Shown in pieces: positions 1 through 8,590 of a DNA stretch of 37,830 bases. Source of the DNA: Pseudorhodoferax sp. Leaf267 (lineage in GTDB: Bacteria; Pseudomonadota; Gammaproteobacteria; Burkholderiales; Burkholderiaceae_C). The notes beneath the pieces were generated by a model, which was not told the DNA's origin, ran no database searches, and saw only the letters and a program-made list of their open reading frames with translations. The position numbers were made by a program, and so were the translations under genes. The stretch covers positions 1 through 37,830 of the forward strand of contig NZ_LMMV01000009.1 in the NCBI RefSeq assembly GCF_001422405.1, given 5' to 3'. How positions within the stretch are numbered: position 1 is the stretch's first letter; every line of letters begins with the position of its first letter.

Positions 1-332
1 GCGCGCAGCTCCTGGATCTGCTTGCCCCATTCCTGCGTGAAGCCCACACCCGACGTCACCAGCAGGCGCTGGCCGGCCGGGTGGGTGTGCCACGCCGAGC
101 GCGCACCGGGCTCGAAGGTCACCATGTGGCCGGACGCGGTGATCTGCGCATTGGCAGGCCAGACCGGCTCCACCCGCACGCGGCCGGTGAAGTACTCGGC
201 TGGGCCGACGCCAGACGGCTGGCTGCCGGCACGCGAGATCTGCTGGGTTGCGGTGGTTTGCGCCTCGGCGAGGCCTGCAGTGGCTATGACGGCGACCATT
301 GCCGCGGAGCACAGGGGACAGGTGTTGATCAT
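1..332 (-). CDS. Secreted cupin-domain protein (C-terminus beyond the left edge)
   Basis: The ATG at 332 has a good Shine-Dalgarno (AAGGAAA) just upstream, and the frame runs open off the left edge, leaving about 110 residues. The first 24 or so residues look like a cleavable signal peptide ending near Ala-Glu-Ala-Gln. After it comes the start of a cupin barrel: the GRVRVEPVW strand, then HMVTFEPGARSAWHTHPAGQ, the classic metal-binding cupin motif 1 with His-x-His. Proteins of this shape, small exported cupins sometimes labelled carboxymuconolactone-decarboxylase or mandelonitrile-lyase-like, are common in Burkholderiales and mostly lack a proven reaction. It is divergent from the cyclophilin-like/LysR pair at 750. 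The family is clear; the reaction is not. Confidence 0.8.
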   Translation of the reverse strand, partial: MINTCPLCSAAMVAVIATAGLAEAQTTATQQISRAGSQPSGVGPAEYFTGRVRVEPVWPANAQITASGHMVTFEPGARSAWHTHPAGQRLLVTSGVGFTQEWGKQIQELR

Positions 333-749
333 GCGTTTCCTTGTATGGAGTGGTGTAAAAATTGCTGTGGCGGCCGTCAGGCCACCTTGCATGCCGGCAG
401 CTGCACATGCGCTTCTCGTCGCGCAGCACCCGCGGCAGCGGGGTTCTCGGCAGGCGCTGGCAGCCCGCATGGCTGGCCCTTGGCCTGCAGTGCGGTCATC
501 GCCGAGGCAAGTGTGGAACCCGTGTAAAGGTAGCCAGAAAAAGCCACCGCGACTAGCCGGTTTGCGTTGCATGCGCTTATCAACCTCATTCATGAATGGG
601 CAGACCCCTGCATTCATGAACGAGGTCGATAGAAGCTTGCAGTCCACGCTACTGGATCCCGCCCGCCATCGCGCTTAAAGTCTGCGCCAGCAGGCCTGCC
701 GAACACCCGACTTCGATCCGACGCCAGCCCCCACGCGCGAGCCACACCC
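333..749. other. Gene-free divergent intergenic region
   Basis: No coding sequence is supported here; the open frames that cross it read like GC-rich shadow frames with no family similarity. The stretch separates the divergent cupin and cyclophilin-like genes and should carry both promoters. Its most structured part is the pair of TTCATGAA palindromes at 583-626. Confidence 0.6.
583..626. promoter_or_regulatory. Pair of ATTCATGAAt palindromes forming a larger inverted repeat
   Basis: ACCTCATTCATGAATG (583-598) and CATTCATGAACGAGGT (611-626) are inverted copies with one mismatch, separated by 12 bases. Each arm also contains its own palindrome around TTCATGAA, with centres 24 bp apart. This nested symmetry is typical of an operator for a dimeric or tetrameric regulator. 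The LysR protein encoded at 1099 is the nearest candidate; that link is inference. Confidence 0.55.
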
Positions 750-1112
750 ATGAAAATCCGCATCGTTCTCGGCGAGCAAGCCATCACCGTCGCGCTGGAC
801 GGCAGTGCTGCAGCACGCGACTTCACTCTGCTGCTGCCCCTCACACTCACGCTGGAGGACTATGCCGCGACCGCGAAGATCGCGACACTGCCGCGCAAGC
901 TCGACACCTTTGGCGCACCGGCCGGATGCACGCCACAGACCGGCGACTTCAGCTACTACGCGCCCTGGGGCAACCTGGCGCTGTTCCACAAGCCCTTCAC
1001 GCATTCGGCCGGGCTGGTCCGGCTCGGCCGCATGGAAGGCGACCTCGCGCTGCTGCGCATGCCGGGCCCTGTGTCGGCCCGCTTGGAAGCCGTTTCCAAT
1101 GCCGCGCGATGA
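750..1112 (+). CDS. Cyclophilin-like fold protein
   Basis: This 120-residue protein starts MKIRIVLGEQAITVAL and has the features of the small bacterial cyclophilin-like beta-barrel family: an initial beta hairpin, an ARDFTLLLPLTLTLEDY segment, a central GDFSYYAPWGNLALF segment and a closing strand. It has no signal peptide, so it should be cytoplasmic. Peptidyl-prolyl isomerase activity has not generally been shown for this family. There is no convincing Shine-Dalgarno. Its 3' end overlaps the LysR gene by 14 bases, so the two are probably co-transcribed and translationally coupled. A secreted relative is encoded at 10007. Confidence 0.75.
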   Translation: MKIRIVLGEQAITVALDGSAAARDFTLLLPLTLTLEDYAATAKIATLPRKLDTFGAPAGCTPQTGDFSYYAPWGNLALFHKPFTHSAGLVRLGRMEGDLALLRMPGPVSARLEAVSNAAR

Positions 1113-2052
1113 CCTGAGCGACCTGCTGGCATTCATCGCCATCACGCGCGAGGGCAGCTTCACTCGCGCAGCATCCAAGCTGGGGCTGTCGCAGTCGGCG
1201 CTCAGCCACCGGATCCGCGCCATCGAGACACGCATGGGGGTGCGCCTGCTCAACCGCACCACCCGCAGCCTGGGGCCCACCGAGGCCGGCGAACGCCTTC
1301 TCGCCGCCGTGACGCCGCGTTTCGAGGCCATCGAATCGGAGCTGCAGGCCCTGGGCGCATTGCGCGACGAGCCGGCCGGCACCGTGCGCATCACGGCGGT
1401 CGATTCGGCGGTCGACACCTACGTTTGGCCCCGGCTGGCGCCACTGTTGCAGAGATACCCCGACCTGCGCGTCGAGATCGACACCGGCTACCGCATGGTG
1501 GACATCGTGGCCGAGAAATACGACTTCGGCGTGCGCGTGGGCGAGGCGATCGCCAAGGACATGGTGGCCGTGCGCATCTCGCCGGACTTCCGGCGCCTGA
1601 TCGTCGGAGCGCCCAGCTACTTCGCGCAGCACGGTGAGCCGCGCACGCCGCAGGACCTGCTCAAGCACAACTGCATCGCACTGCGCCTGCAGAAAGGTGG
1701 CATCTACGCCTGGCCATTGCAGAACGGCACCCAGGAGCAGACCGTGCGCGTGGAAGGCCAGTTCACCTTCAACGGCAGCTACCAGGTGCTGCATGCCGCG
1801 CTGTCCGGCAGCGGCCTGGCGTTGAGCCCCGAGTACCTGGCGGGCCCGCATGTCGCGGCCGGGCGCCTGCGTGCCGTGATGCAGGACTGGCAGCCGGTCT
1901 CGGCCGGCTTTCACCTGTATTACCCGAGCCGCCGCCACATGCCGCGCGTGATGCGGATCGTCATCGATGCACTTCGCCACGACGGCGCTGCCGCACCGAC
2001 CGGCTCAGCCGCGCCAGCGGATGGCGTCGATCACCAGGTCCAGGGTGCGTGA
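1099..2052 (+). CDS. LysR-family transcriptional regulator
   Basis: A 317-residue LysR protein. The N-terminal winged helix-turn-helix covers about residues 4-62 (DLLAFIAITREGSFTRAA, then LSQSALSHRIRAIE and GVRLLNRTTRS). It is followed by the linker helix and a periplasmic-binding-protein-like effector domain ending in the HLYYPSRR segment typical of the aliphatic/aromatic LTTR subgroup. The ATG at 1099 lies inside the preceding gene and gives a start at the usual distance from the HTH. The last 20 or so residues (Ala/Pro/Gly-rich) exceed the family norm and run over the 3' end of the convergent LysR gene by 48 bases. The TTCATGAA palindromes at 583-626 are possible sites for it. Confidence 0.9.
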   Translation: MPRDDLSDLLAFIAITREGSFTRAASKLGLSQSALSHRIRAIETRMGVRLLNRTTRSLGPTEAGERLLAAVTPRFEAIESELQALGALRDEPAGTVRITAVDSAVDTYVWPRLAPLLQRYPDLRVEIDTGYRMVDIVAEKYDFGVRVGEAIAKDMVAVRISPDFRRLIVGAPSYFAQHGEPRTPQDLLKHNCIALRLQKGGIYAWPLQNGTQEQTVRVEGQFTFNGSYQVLHAALSGSGLALSPEYLAGPHVAAGRLRAVMQDWQPVSAGFHLYYPSRRHMPRVMRIVIDALRHDGAAAPTGSAAPADGVDHQVQGA

Positions 2053-2901
2053 AGACTGGCGCCGGCTCGGGTAGTAGGCATGCAGACCGGGAAACACCGG
2101 ACACCACACGGCCATGACGGAACGCAGCCGACCCGCCTGCAGGTGCGGCGCCACCAGGTCCTGCGGCAAGAACGCCAGCCCGGCTCCCGAGAGCGCCGCG
2201 TTGAGCATCTGGTAGATGCCGTTGAAGGTGGCCTGCCCCTCGACACGCACCTGGGTCTCACGGCGCCCCTGCTGCCGCAGCTCCCACCCATAAAGCCCGC
2301 CGCTGCCGGCCAGACGCAGCGTGATGCAGTTGTGCTGCAGCAGATCCGGCGGCGTCCCGGGCTCGCCGCGGGTGTCAAAGTACGAGGGCGCACCCACCAC
2401 GGTCATCTGCATGTCCGGCGCCAGGCGCACGGCCACCATGTCTTTAGCGACCTGATCGCCCCAGCGCACACCGATGTCGAAGCGCTCGGCGACGATGTCG
2501 ACCATGCGGTAGTCGGCGTTGCACTCGATCTTGACCTCGGGGTACTGCGCCAGCACCGGGGCCAGGCGTGGCCACAGGATGCTGTCGATCACGTGGTCGA
2601 TGGCGGTGATGCGCACCGTGCCCGCCGGCCGGTCGCCCAGTTCGCTGACGGCTGCGACCTCGGCCTCGATCTCCTGCAAGCGCGGCGCTACCGACTGCAG
2701 CAAGCGTTCGCCAGCCTCAGTGGGTGCGACGCTGCGCGTGGTGCGCGTGAGCAGGCGCACACCCAGGCGCGCCTCCAGCCCGCGCACGGTGTGGCTCACG
2801 GACGACTGCGAGATCCCTAGGTGGGCGGCAGCGCGTGTGAAGCTGCGCTCGCGCGCAACAACGAGAAAGGCCAACAGATCACTGATCGTTTCACGCGGCA
2901 T
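2005..2901 (-). CDS. LysR-family regulator divergent from the hydrolase-MFS operon
   Basis: A 298-residue LysR protein with HTH segment DLLAFLVVARERSFTRAA and LGISQSSVSHTVRGLE, followed by a complete effector domain ending HAYYPSRRQSSRTLDLVIDAI. I prefer the internal ATG at 2901 (MPRETISD) because the paralogues begin MPR followed directly by the helix. The gene is divergent from the alpha/beta hydrolase at 3182, the usual arrangement for a LysR activator and its target. A candidate operator, TTAATA-GATT-TATTAA, lies between them. It resembles the LysR genes at 1099 and 36489; the 36489 gene has the same divergent relation to a hydrolase pseudogene. Confidence 0.92.
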   Translation of the reverse strand: MPRETISDLLAFLVVARERSFTRAAAHLGISQSSVSHTVRGLEARLGVRLLTRTTRSVAPTEAGERLLQSVAPRLQEIEAEVAAVSELGDRPAGTVRITAIDHVIDSILWPRLAPVLAQYPEVKIECNADYRMVDIVAERFDIGVRWGDQVAKDMVAVRLAPDMQMTVVGAPSYFDTRGEPGTPPDLLQHNCITLRLAGSGGLYGWELRQQGRRETQVRVEGQATFNGIYQMLNAALSGAGLAFLPQDLVAPHLQAGRLRSVMAVWCPVFPGLHAYYPSRRQSSRTLDLVIDAIRWRG

Positions 2902-3037
2902 GTCTGCTGCTCCACCCCGCGCGCTCACCGTGCTTCATGCTTGGGATTCTGCCAGCGCACCGAGAGCCCGACGCCTGCACATCAGCCACCCGGCGCCCCT
3001 GCCAGCAAACGCAGCAGCAGGTCCCAAACGCGGCTTC

Positions 3038-3065
3038 TGATTAGTAAGATTAATAGATTTATTAA
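3038..3065 (+). promoter_or_regulatory. AT-rich operator-like site upstream of the hydrolase operon
   Basis: TGATTAGTAAGATTAATAGA (3038-3057) overlaps an inverted repeat TTAATA-GATT-TATTAA (3050-3065) in an unusually AT-rich part of the LysR-hydrolase intergenic region. The first motif recurs with 16 of 20 bases at 8591-8610. Position and symmetry fit a LysR binding site; the regulator assignment is inferred. Confidence 0.5.
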
Positions 3066-3181
3066 GCATTCATTATCTAGTCAAGTCGAACACAGTTCGT
3101 CAAACTGGCCTCCAGTGCTGAAAGGCCCCGTTTGGAAGCAACGCACGGCGCTCAGTGCCACATTTTTACAGGGCAACGACC

Positions 3182-4318
3182 ATGAACCATTTCGAACAGA
3201 CGGCAGCGGCTGCCGTGCAAGACGCCAACAGCTCCGATCGACGCGACTTCCTGAGGATGGCCGGTACCAGCCTGGCTGCGGCGGGCCTGCTGTCGAAGGC
3301 GGGCGCGACTTTGGCGGCAGCGCCACCCAAAAGCACGCGGCTGCCCAACGGCGCCGACAACTTCTACACGAGCGACAAGGTCACCGTGCAGAAGGTCACT
3401 TTCAAGAACCAGTACCAGATGACCGTGGCAGGAAATCTCTTCGTTCCCAAGGCGCTGGACCGAAAGAAACGTGCCCCCGCAATCGTCGTGGGCCCCCCGA
3501 TGGGAGCGGTCAAAGAGCAAAGCGCCAACCTTTACGCGACCAAGATGGCCGAGCAAGGCTTCGTAGCGATGTCGCTGGACCTGGCCTTCTGGGGCGGCAG
3601 CGCAGGGCAACCGCGCAATGCCGTCTCGCCCGACATGTACGCCGAGAGCTTCAGTGCAGCGGTCGACTTTCTAGGCAGCCAGGCCTTCGTGGACAGGCAG
3701 CAGATCGGCGCCATCGGCATTTGCGGCAGCGGCAGCTTCGTCATCAGTGCGGCGAAGATCGATCCGCGCATGAAGGCCAGCGCCACGGTGAGCATGTACG
3801 ACATGGGCGCTGCGAACCGCAACGCGCTCAACCATTCGCAGACGCTGGAGCAGCGCAAGCAGATCATCGCGGCGGCTGTCGAACAACGCCAGGCTGAGTT
3901 CGATGGCGGCGCCATCCAGTACACCGGCGGCACCGTGCTCGCGCTGAGCGCGGACACGCACCCGATCCAGCGCGAGTTCTTCGACTTCTACCGCACGCCG
4001 CGCGGCGAGTTCACGCCGCAGGGTGCGTCGCCACGGACCACCACCATGCCGACCCTGAGCAGCAACGTGAAGTTCATGAACTTCTATCCCTTCAACGACA
4101 TCGAGACGATCTCGCCGCGGCCGCTGCTCTTCATCACCGGTGATCAGGCGCACTCCAGGGAGTTCAGCGAAGACGCCTACCAGCGCGCTGCCGAACCGAA
4201 GGAACTGGTCGTCGTGCCGGGCGCGGGCCATGTGGACCTGTACGACCGCGTGACCCTGATCCCGTTCGACAAGCTCACGGCCTTCTTCAACAAGCATCTC
4301 GTGTCGGCGAGCCTCTGA
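3182..4318 (+). CDS. Tat-exported alpha/beta hydrolase
   Basis: A 378-residue protein. The start at 3182 (MNHFEQT) places a twin-arginine signal, SDRRDFLRMAG, near residues 19-29, followed by a hydrophobic Ala/Leu stretch and an Ala-rich cleavage region. The mature part is an alpha/beta hydrolase. The nucleophile-elbow motif GICGSGS has Cys at the nucleophile position, as in dienelactone-hydrolase-like families. The acid loop is near FITGDQAHSREF and the catalytic His is in GAGHVDLYDR. The substrate is unknown. It is first in a tight operon, and its stop overlaps the MFS start by one base, which implies coupled translation. A decayed paralogue lies at 35338-36368. Confidence 0.88.
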   Translation: MNHFEQTAAAAVQDANSSDRRDFLRMAGTSLAAAGLLSKAGATLAAAPPKSTRLPNGADNFYTSDKVTVQKVTFKNQYQMTVAGNLFVPKALDRKKRAPAIVVGPPMGAVKEQSANLYATKMAEQGFVAMSLDLAFWGGSAGQPRNAVSPDMYAESFSAAVDFLGSQAFVDRQQIGAIGICGSGSFVISAAKIDPRMKASATVSMYDMGAANRNALNHSQTLEQRKQIIAAAVEQRQAEFDGGAIQYTGGTVLALSADTHPIQREFFDFYRTPRGEFTPQGASPRTTTMPTLSSNVKFMNFYPFNDIETISPRPLLFITGDQAHSREFSEDAYQRAAEPKELVVVPGAGHVDLYDRVTLIPFDKLTAFFNKHLVSASL

Positions 4319-5553
4319 TGACAGCGCAGGTCATGCCGGTCAACGCGGGCGACGGCACCGCCACACACATGCATGAAGCGCAGGCGTCGCATTGGAGCGG
4401 TGTGTTTGCGATGACGCTGTGCGTCTTCGCCTTGATCGCTTCCGAGTTCATGCCGGTGAGCCTGCTCACGCCGATGGCCACCGACCTTCAGGTCACCGAA
4501 GGCATGGCGGGGCAAGGCATCGCCATTTCCGGCGCTTTCGCCGTGCTCACCAGCCTGTGCATTTCCAGGATCGCCGGCAGAGTCAACCGCAAGACCTTGC
4601 TGCTGGTGCTGACGGCAATGATGTGCCTGTCCGGCGCCATCGTCGGGCTTGCCCCCAACTATGCGGTCTACATGGTCGGCCGGGCGCTGATCGGCGTGGT
4701 GGTGGGGGGCTTCTGGTCGATGATGGCCGCCACCGCCATGCAGCTCGTGCCGCCGTCCAAGGTGCCAAGCGCGCTGGCCATCTTCAACGGAGGCAACGCA
4801 CTCGCGACCGTGGTGGCCGCCCCCATCGGAAGCTATCTCGGCGCCACCGTCGGGTGGCGGGGAGCGTTCTTCTGCCTGGTGCCCATCGCGATGGTCGCGT
4901 TCGTGTGGCAGTGGGCAAGCCTGCCTTCGATGCGGCCGCAGCCGCGCGCGCCGGGCGCCGGCAACGTCTTCCGACTCCTGAAGAACCCGGTGGTGGCGGT
5001 CGGCATGTTGGCGGTCGGACTGTTCTTCATGGGGCAATTCGCGCTCTTCACATACCTGCGTCCATTCCTGGAGACCGTCACAGCGGTCGACGTGTCGACC
5101 TTGTCCCTCGTCCTGCTCACCGTGGGAGTCTCGGGCTTCATCGGTGCGACTGTGATCGGGTGGTTCCTGAGCAAAGGCATCTACCGCGTGCTGGCGATCA
5201 TCCCGCTGCTGATGGCGGTGATCGCGGTCTCGCTGATGGTCGTCGGCACGTCGGTGGCCGCGACCACCGCGCTGATGGGCGCCTGGGGACTGGTTGCCAC
5301 CGGTGCGCCGGTGGGATGGTGGGTGTGGATCGCACGCACGTTGCCGCACGACGCCGAAGGCGGTGGCGGCTTGATGGTGGCGGTGGTTCAGCTCTCCATC
5401 GGACTGGGCTCGACCGTCGGTGGCCTCTTGTTCGATCACCAAGGCTACACAAGCACGTTCAGCTTCAGCGCTGGAGCGCTCGTGCTCGGTGCGATCATGG
5501 TCCTGATGACATGGGGCGCAGAGCGCAGGCACACACGGCAGCGGGGCCACTGA
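4318..5553 (+). CDS. MFS exporter, NepI-like (DHA1 family)
   Basis: A 411-residue protein with about 12 hydrophobic helices. The first helix region contains SEFMPVSLLTPMATDL and the second GRALIGVVVGGFWSMMA, both strongly reminiscent of E. coli NepI, a purine ribonucleoside/drug exporter of the DHA1 family. I recognise the family; the substrate is unproven. The 5' end overlaps the hydrolase stop by one base and the next gene follows within 2 bases. Export of the product or substrate of the hydrolase is a reasonable guess. A truncated remnant of a homologue sits at about 35110-35325. Confidence 0.88.
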   Translation: MTAQVMPVNAGDGTATHMHEAQASHWSGVFAMTLCVFALIASEFMPVSLLTPMATDLQVTEGMAGQGIAISGAFAVLTSLCISRIAGRVNRKTLLLVLTAMMCLSGAIVGLAPNYAVYMVGRALIGVVVGGFWSMMAATAMQLVPPSKVPSALAIFNGGNALATVVAAPIGSYLGATVGWRGAFFCLVPIAMVAFVWQWASLPSMRPQPRAPGAGNVFRLLKNPVVAVGMLAVGLFFMGQFALFTYLRPFLETVTAVDVSTLSLVLLTVGVSGFIGATVIGWFLSKGIYRVLAIIPLLMAVIAVSLMVVGTSVAATTALMGAWGLVATGAPVGWWVWIARTLPHDAEGGGGLMVAVVQLSIGLGSTVGGLLFDHQGYTSTFSFSAGALVLGAIMVLMTWGAERRHTRQRGH

Positions 5554-5555
5554 CC

Positions 5556-6197
5556 ATGAGGAATGTTGTGGTTCTCGGCGCCAGCGGGCGCACTTCGGCG
5601 GAAATCATCTCCAGGCTGCTGGCACGGGATGATGTGACGCTCACGCTGTTCCTTCGCCGCGCCAGCCGCTTGAAGCACCTCGCGAGCAAGCGCGTCGCGC
5701 TCATCGAGGGTGACGCCAGGAACACGGCGGATCTGCAGCGCGGCATCCAAAGCCAGGACATCGTCGTCAGCACCCTGGGCGGCATGGATCTCGATCTCAA
5801 GACATCTCGTGTCATTGACGCGATGCAGGCGGCCGGTGCACAACGCCTCGTCGCCATCAGCGCGGGTGGCATCTATGACGAACTGCCCCAGCCCTTCAAC
5901 GCCTGGGACAAGCGCATGGTCGGCCAAACGCGTCCGGTCAACCTGAGGGCCGTGCAGCTGATCGAGCAGTCGCCATTGGTCTACACCGTCCTGCGTCCGG
6001 TGTGGTTGACCGACAAGCCAACGGAAGTGTTCGAACTCACAACGAAAGGCGAGATCTACAAAGGCACGGAAACCTCGCGCGCCAGCATCGGGCGCTTCGT
6101 GGCCGACCTTGTCGACGACCCGGCGCACCACGCCCACCAGAACCTCGGCATCAGCCAGCCCGGCACGGATGGAAGCAGGCCGCAGGCCTACCGCTGA
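5556..6197 (+). CDS. NAD(P)-binding Rossmann protein (atypical SDR, NmrA-like)
   Basis: 213 residues. The N-terminal VVVLGASGRTSAEII is a G-x-x-G-x-x nucleotide-binding loop of the NAD(P)H-binding atypical SDR type. It is followed by GDARN, STLGG and an AISAGGIYD segment that replaces the classical Tyr-x-x-x-Lys site. Length and motifs fit the small flavin-reductase/NmrA-like group. It starts 2 bases after the MFS stop, so it belongs to the operon. The substrate cannot be deduced. Confidence 0.82.
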   Translation: MRNVVVLGASGRTSAEIISRLLARDDVTLTLFLRRASRLKHLASKRVALIEGDARNTADLQRGIQSQDIVVSTLGGMDLDLKTSRVIDAMQAAGAQRLVAISAGGIYDELPQPFNAWDKRMVGQTRPVNLRAVQLIEQSPLVYTVLRPVWLTDKPTEVFELTTKGEIYKGTETSRASIGRFVADLVDDPAHHAHQNLGISQPGTDGSRPQAYR

Positions 6198-6234
6198 CGC
6201 TCCAAGGCACTCCCGCAACCACAAAGGATAGATC

Positions 6235-7284
6235 ATGACCATCAAGGCTTATGGCGCTCGGTCGAGCGACCGCCCACTCGAATCCATGGACATCACGCGA
6301 CGCGCACCGGGCGCGCACGATGTGCAGATAGACATTGCCTATTGCGGCGTCTGCCACTCCGACCTGCACCAGGTCCGCGCCGAATGGGGCGGCACCCTGT
6401 ATCCCTGCGTGCCGGGGCACGAGATCGTCGGCCGCGTGTCGTCTGTGGGACAGGATGTGTCGGGCTTCAAGCCGGGCGATCTGGTCGGCATTGGCTGCAT
6501 CGTCGACAGCTGCAGGCATTGCGCGGATTGCGGCGAAGGGCTCGAGAACTACTGCGACCACATGGTCGGCACCTACAACAGCCCGACAACGGAGGCACCC
6601 GGGCACACGCTGGGCGGCTACGCGCAGCAGATCGTGGTGCACGAGCGCTACGTTCTGCGCATCCGACACCCCGAAGCACAACTCGCCGCGGTGGCGCCGT
6701 TGCTGTGTGCGGGCATCACCACCTATTCGCCGCTGCGCCACTGGAAGGTCGGTCCGGGCCACAAGGTGGGCGTGGTGGGCATCGGCGGCCTGGGCCACAT
6801 GGGCATCAAGCTGGCCCATGCGATGGGGGCGCACGTAATAGCACTCACCACCTCCGAATCGAAGCGCGAGGCGGCCCTGGCCCTGGGCGCCGACGAGGTC
6901 GTGGTGACTCGCCATGCGGCCGAGATGGCAGCGCATGCCACGAGCTTCGACTTCATCCTGAACACGGTGGCAGCGCCGCACGACCTGGACCCGTTTCTCC
7001 AACTGCTCAGGCGCGACGGCACCATGACCCTGGTCGGGGCGCCCGCCACGCCGCATCCGGCCCTGCAGGTGTTCAGCTTCATCATGAAGCGCCGCAGCCT
7101 GGCGGGATCGATGATCGGCGGCATTCCCGAGACGCAGGAAATGCTCGATTTCTGCGCAGCGCATGGCATCGTGGCCGACATCGAGATGATCCGCGCCGAC
7201 GAGATCGAGGCCGCCTACGCACGCATGCTCAACGGCGACGTGAAGTACCGCTTCGTGATCGACAACGCCACGTTGGCAGCGTAA
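6235..7284 (+). CDS. Zinc-dependent NAD(P)-alcohol/aldehyde dehydrogenase, YahK-like
   Basis: 349 residues, a medium-chain dehydrogenase with a good Shine-Dalgarno (AAAGGA). The catalytic zinc site is visible in CGVCHSDLH and GHE. The structural zinc site is the Cys cluster of CRHCADCGEGLENYC. The Rossmann domain carries GIGGLGHMGIKLAHAMG. Overall it matches the cinnamyl-alcohol-dehydrogenase / YahK aldehyde reductase branch, which mostly reduces aldehydes with NADPH in the cytoplasm. It lies 37 bases after the previous gene and 1 base before the next MFS gene. In this operon it could detoxify or reduce an aldehyde made from the operon's substrate. Confidence 0.92.
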   Translation: MTIKAYGARSSDRPLESMDITRRAPGAHDVQIDIAYCGVCHSDLHQVRAEWGGTLYPCVPGHEIVGRVSSVGQDVSGFKPGDLVGIGCIVDSCRHCADCGEGLENYCDHMVGTYNSPTTEAPGHTLGGYAQQIVVHERYVLRIRHPEAQLAAVAPLLCAGITTYSPLRHWKVGPGHKVGVVGIGGLGHMGIKLAHAMGAHVIALTTSESKREAALALGADEVVVTRHAAEMAAHATSFDFILNTVAAPHDLDPFLQLLRRDGTMTLVGAPATPHPALQVFSFIMKRRSLAGSMIGGIPETQEMLDFCAAHGIVADIEMIRADEIEAAYARMLNGDVKYRFVIDNATLAA

Positions 7285-7285
7285 C

Positions 7286-8494
7286 TTGAACCGCCAGCGC
7301 GGAGTGGACCAGCCTATCGCCAAGAGCCTGCCCGGCACGCCGTCCGTCCTGCGCGCCTTGGTCCCCATCATGGTGATTGTGCTGCTGGGTTTTGCCGTCA
7401 TTGGCATGGCACTGCCCGTGTTGCCGCTGCACGTACGCGAACGGTTGGGCATGGGGCCTCTCGTCGTCGGTCTGATCTCCGGCAGCCAGTTCGCGTCGTC
7501 CTTGCTGTGTCGGCCGTGGGCCGGTGCGTTTGCCGATCGACGCGGGGGCAAGCTGGCGGTGACCATCGGTCTTGTGGCAGCCACGGCTGCCGGGTTGCTC
7601 TACCTGGCATCTCTGCATTACGTGCACCTGCCGTTGGTGTCGGCGGCCGTGCTGCTCGTTGGCCGGGGCGTCCTCGGCGGAGCCGAAAGCTTCATCATCA
7701 CGGGCGCGATGGGTTGGGGCCTGGGCATGGCCAGCGCGGAATACACCGGCAGGGTCATCGCCTGGGTCGGAACGGCCATGTTCGCGGCCTTTGCCGTTGG
7801 AGCGCCAGCCGGCTCCACCTTGTACGAAAGCTTCGGTTTTAGTGCGGTGGCAGTGGGCACCGTGGTGGTCCCGCTGCTGACCTTGCTCGTGGTCGCACCC
7901 ATCCGGAGCAGCCCTCCGGTCGCTGTCGAGCGGACCTCGTCTCGGGCGGTGCTGTCTGCGGTCTGGCTGCCGGGACTGGGTCTGGCCCTGAGCTGCACAG
8001 GCTTCGGCGCCATCATCGGGTTCGGTTCGCTGCTCTTTGTCGATCGTGGCTGGTCGCCGGTGTGGCCGGTCTTTTCAAGCTACGCAGTGGCTTTCATCCT
8101 TGCCCGCGTCGTACTGGGCCATCTGGCCGATCGTTTCGGCGGCGCGCGCGTCGCACTCGTCTTTCTCGTCGTCGAAGCCGTCGGACTCGCGCTGCTGGGG
8201 CTGGCTACGACCCAGGCGCTGGCGCTGGTCGGCGCAGCGCTCACCGGCTTCGGCTTCTCGCTGGTCTTTCCCGCATTCGGTGTCGAGGCGGTCAAGCGCG
8301 TTCCGGCGTCCAACCGCGCGCTTGCGATGGGCGTCTACACCGCGTTCCTCGATCTGTCGCTGGGGCTTGCAAGCCCGTTGATGGGATGGGCGGGCGAGTC
8401 GGCCGGCCTTCCGACGATCTTCGTGGGTGCAGCCGTCGCGGTGCTGTTGGCGACCGTGATCGCGATCCATCTGGCTGCACGCCGTCTGCCATGA
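7286..8494 (+). CDS. MFS transporter, YhhS/arabinose-exporter-like
   Basis: 402 residues read from a TTG at 7286 that begins one base after the dehydrogenase stop; a GTG at 7304 is an alternative. It has about 12 hydrophobic helices, with the cytoplasmic loop GAFADRRGGKLAV after the second and GRGVLGGAESFIITGAMGWG in the fourth to fifth. This pattern resembles the YhhS/YfcJ branch of DHA1 proteins. It is the fifth gene of the operon starting at 3182, which therefore encodes two different MFS proteins. The substrate is unknown. The non-ATG start suggests translation coupled to the dehydrogenase gene. Confidence 0.85.
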   Translation: MNRQRGVDQPIAKSLPGTPSVLRALVPIMVIVLLGFAVIGMALPVLPLHVRERLGMGPLVVGLISGSQFASSLLCRPWAGAFADRRGGKLAVTIGLVAATAAGLLYLASLHYVHLPLVSAAVLLVGRGVLGGAESFIITGAMGWGLGMASAEYTGRVIAWVGTAMFAAFAVGAPAGSTLYESFGFSAVAVGTVVVPLLTLLVVAPIRSSPPVAVERTSSRAVLSAVWLPGLGLALSCTGFGAIIGFGSLLFVDRGWSPVWPVFSSYAVAFILARVVLGHLADRFGGARVALVFLVVEAVGLALLGLATTQALALVGAALTGFGFSLVFPAFGVEAVKRVPASNRALAMGVYTAFLDLSLGLASPLMGWAGESAGLPTIFVGAAVAVLLATVIAIHLAARRLP

Positions 8495-8590
8495 ACTCTA
8501 ACCAGACCTCGACATCAAGACTCGATCGGACGCAAACGGCACGGTCATCGGCGGGCGGCGACACGGCGGTGTCGTGCGCAACAAGCAGAT

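Noticed and set aside
22-678. 218-residue plus-strand frame across the cupin gene and intergenic region
   Set aside because: No motif, and it contradicts the minus-strand cupin gene, which has a signal peptide, metal motif and ribosome site.
4177-5550. 457-residue minus-strand frame opposite the NepI-like gene
   Set aside because: Low-complexity His/Asp/Arg composition typical of the antisense frame of a membrane protein gene.
6151-7584. 477-residue minus-strand frame opposite the zinc dehydrogenase
   Set aside because: Antisense shadow; no family similarity, while the plus strand has complete zinc-binding and Rossmann motifs.
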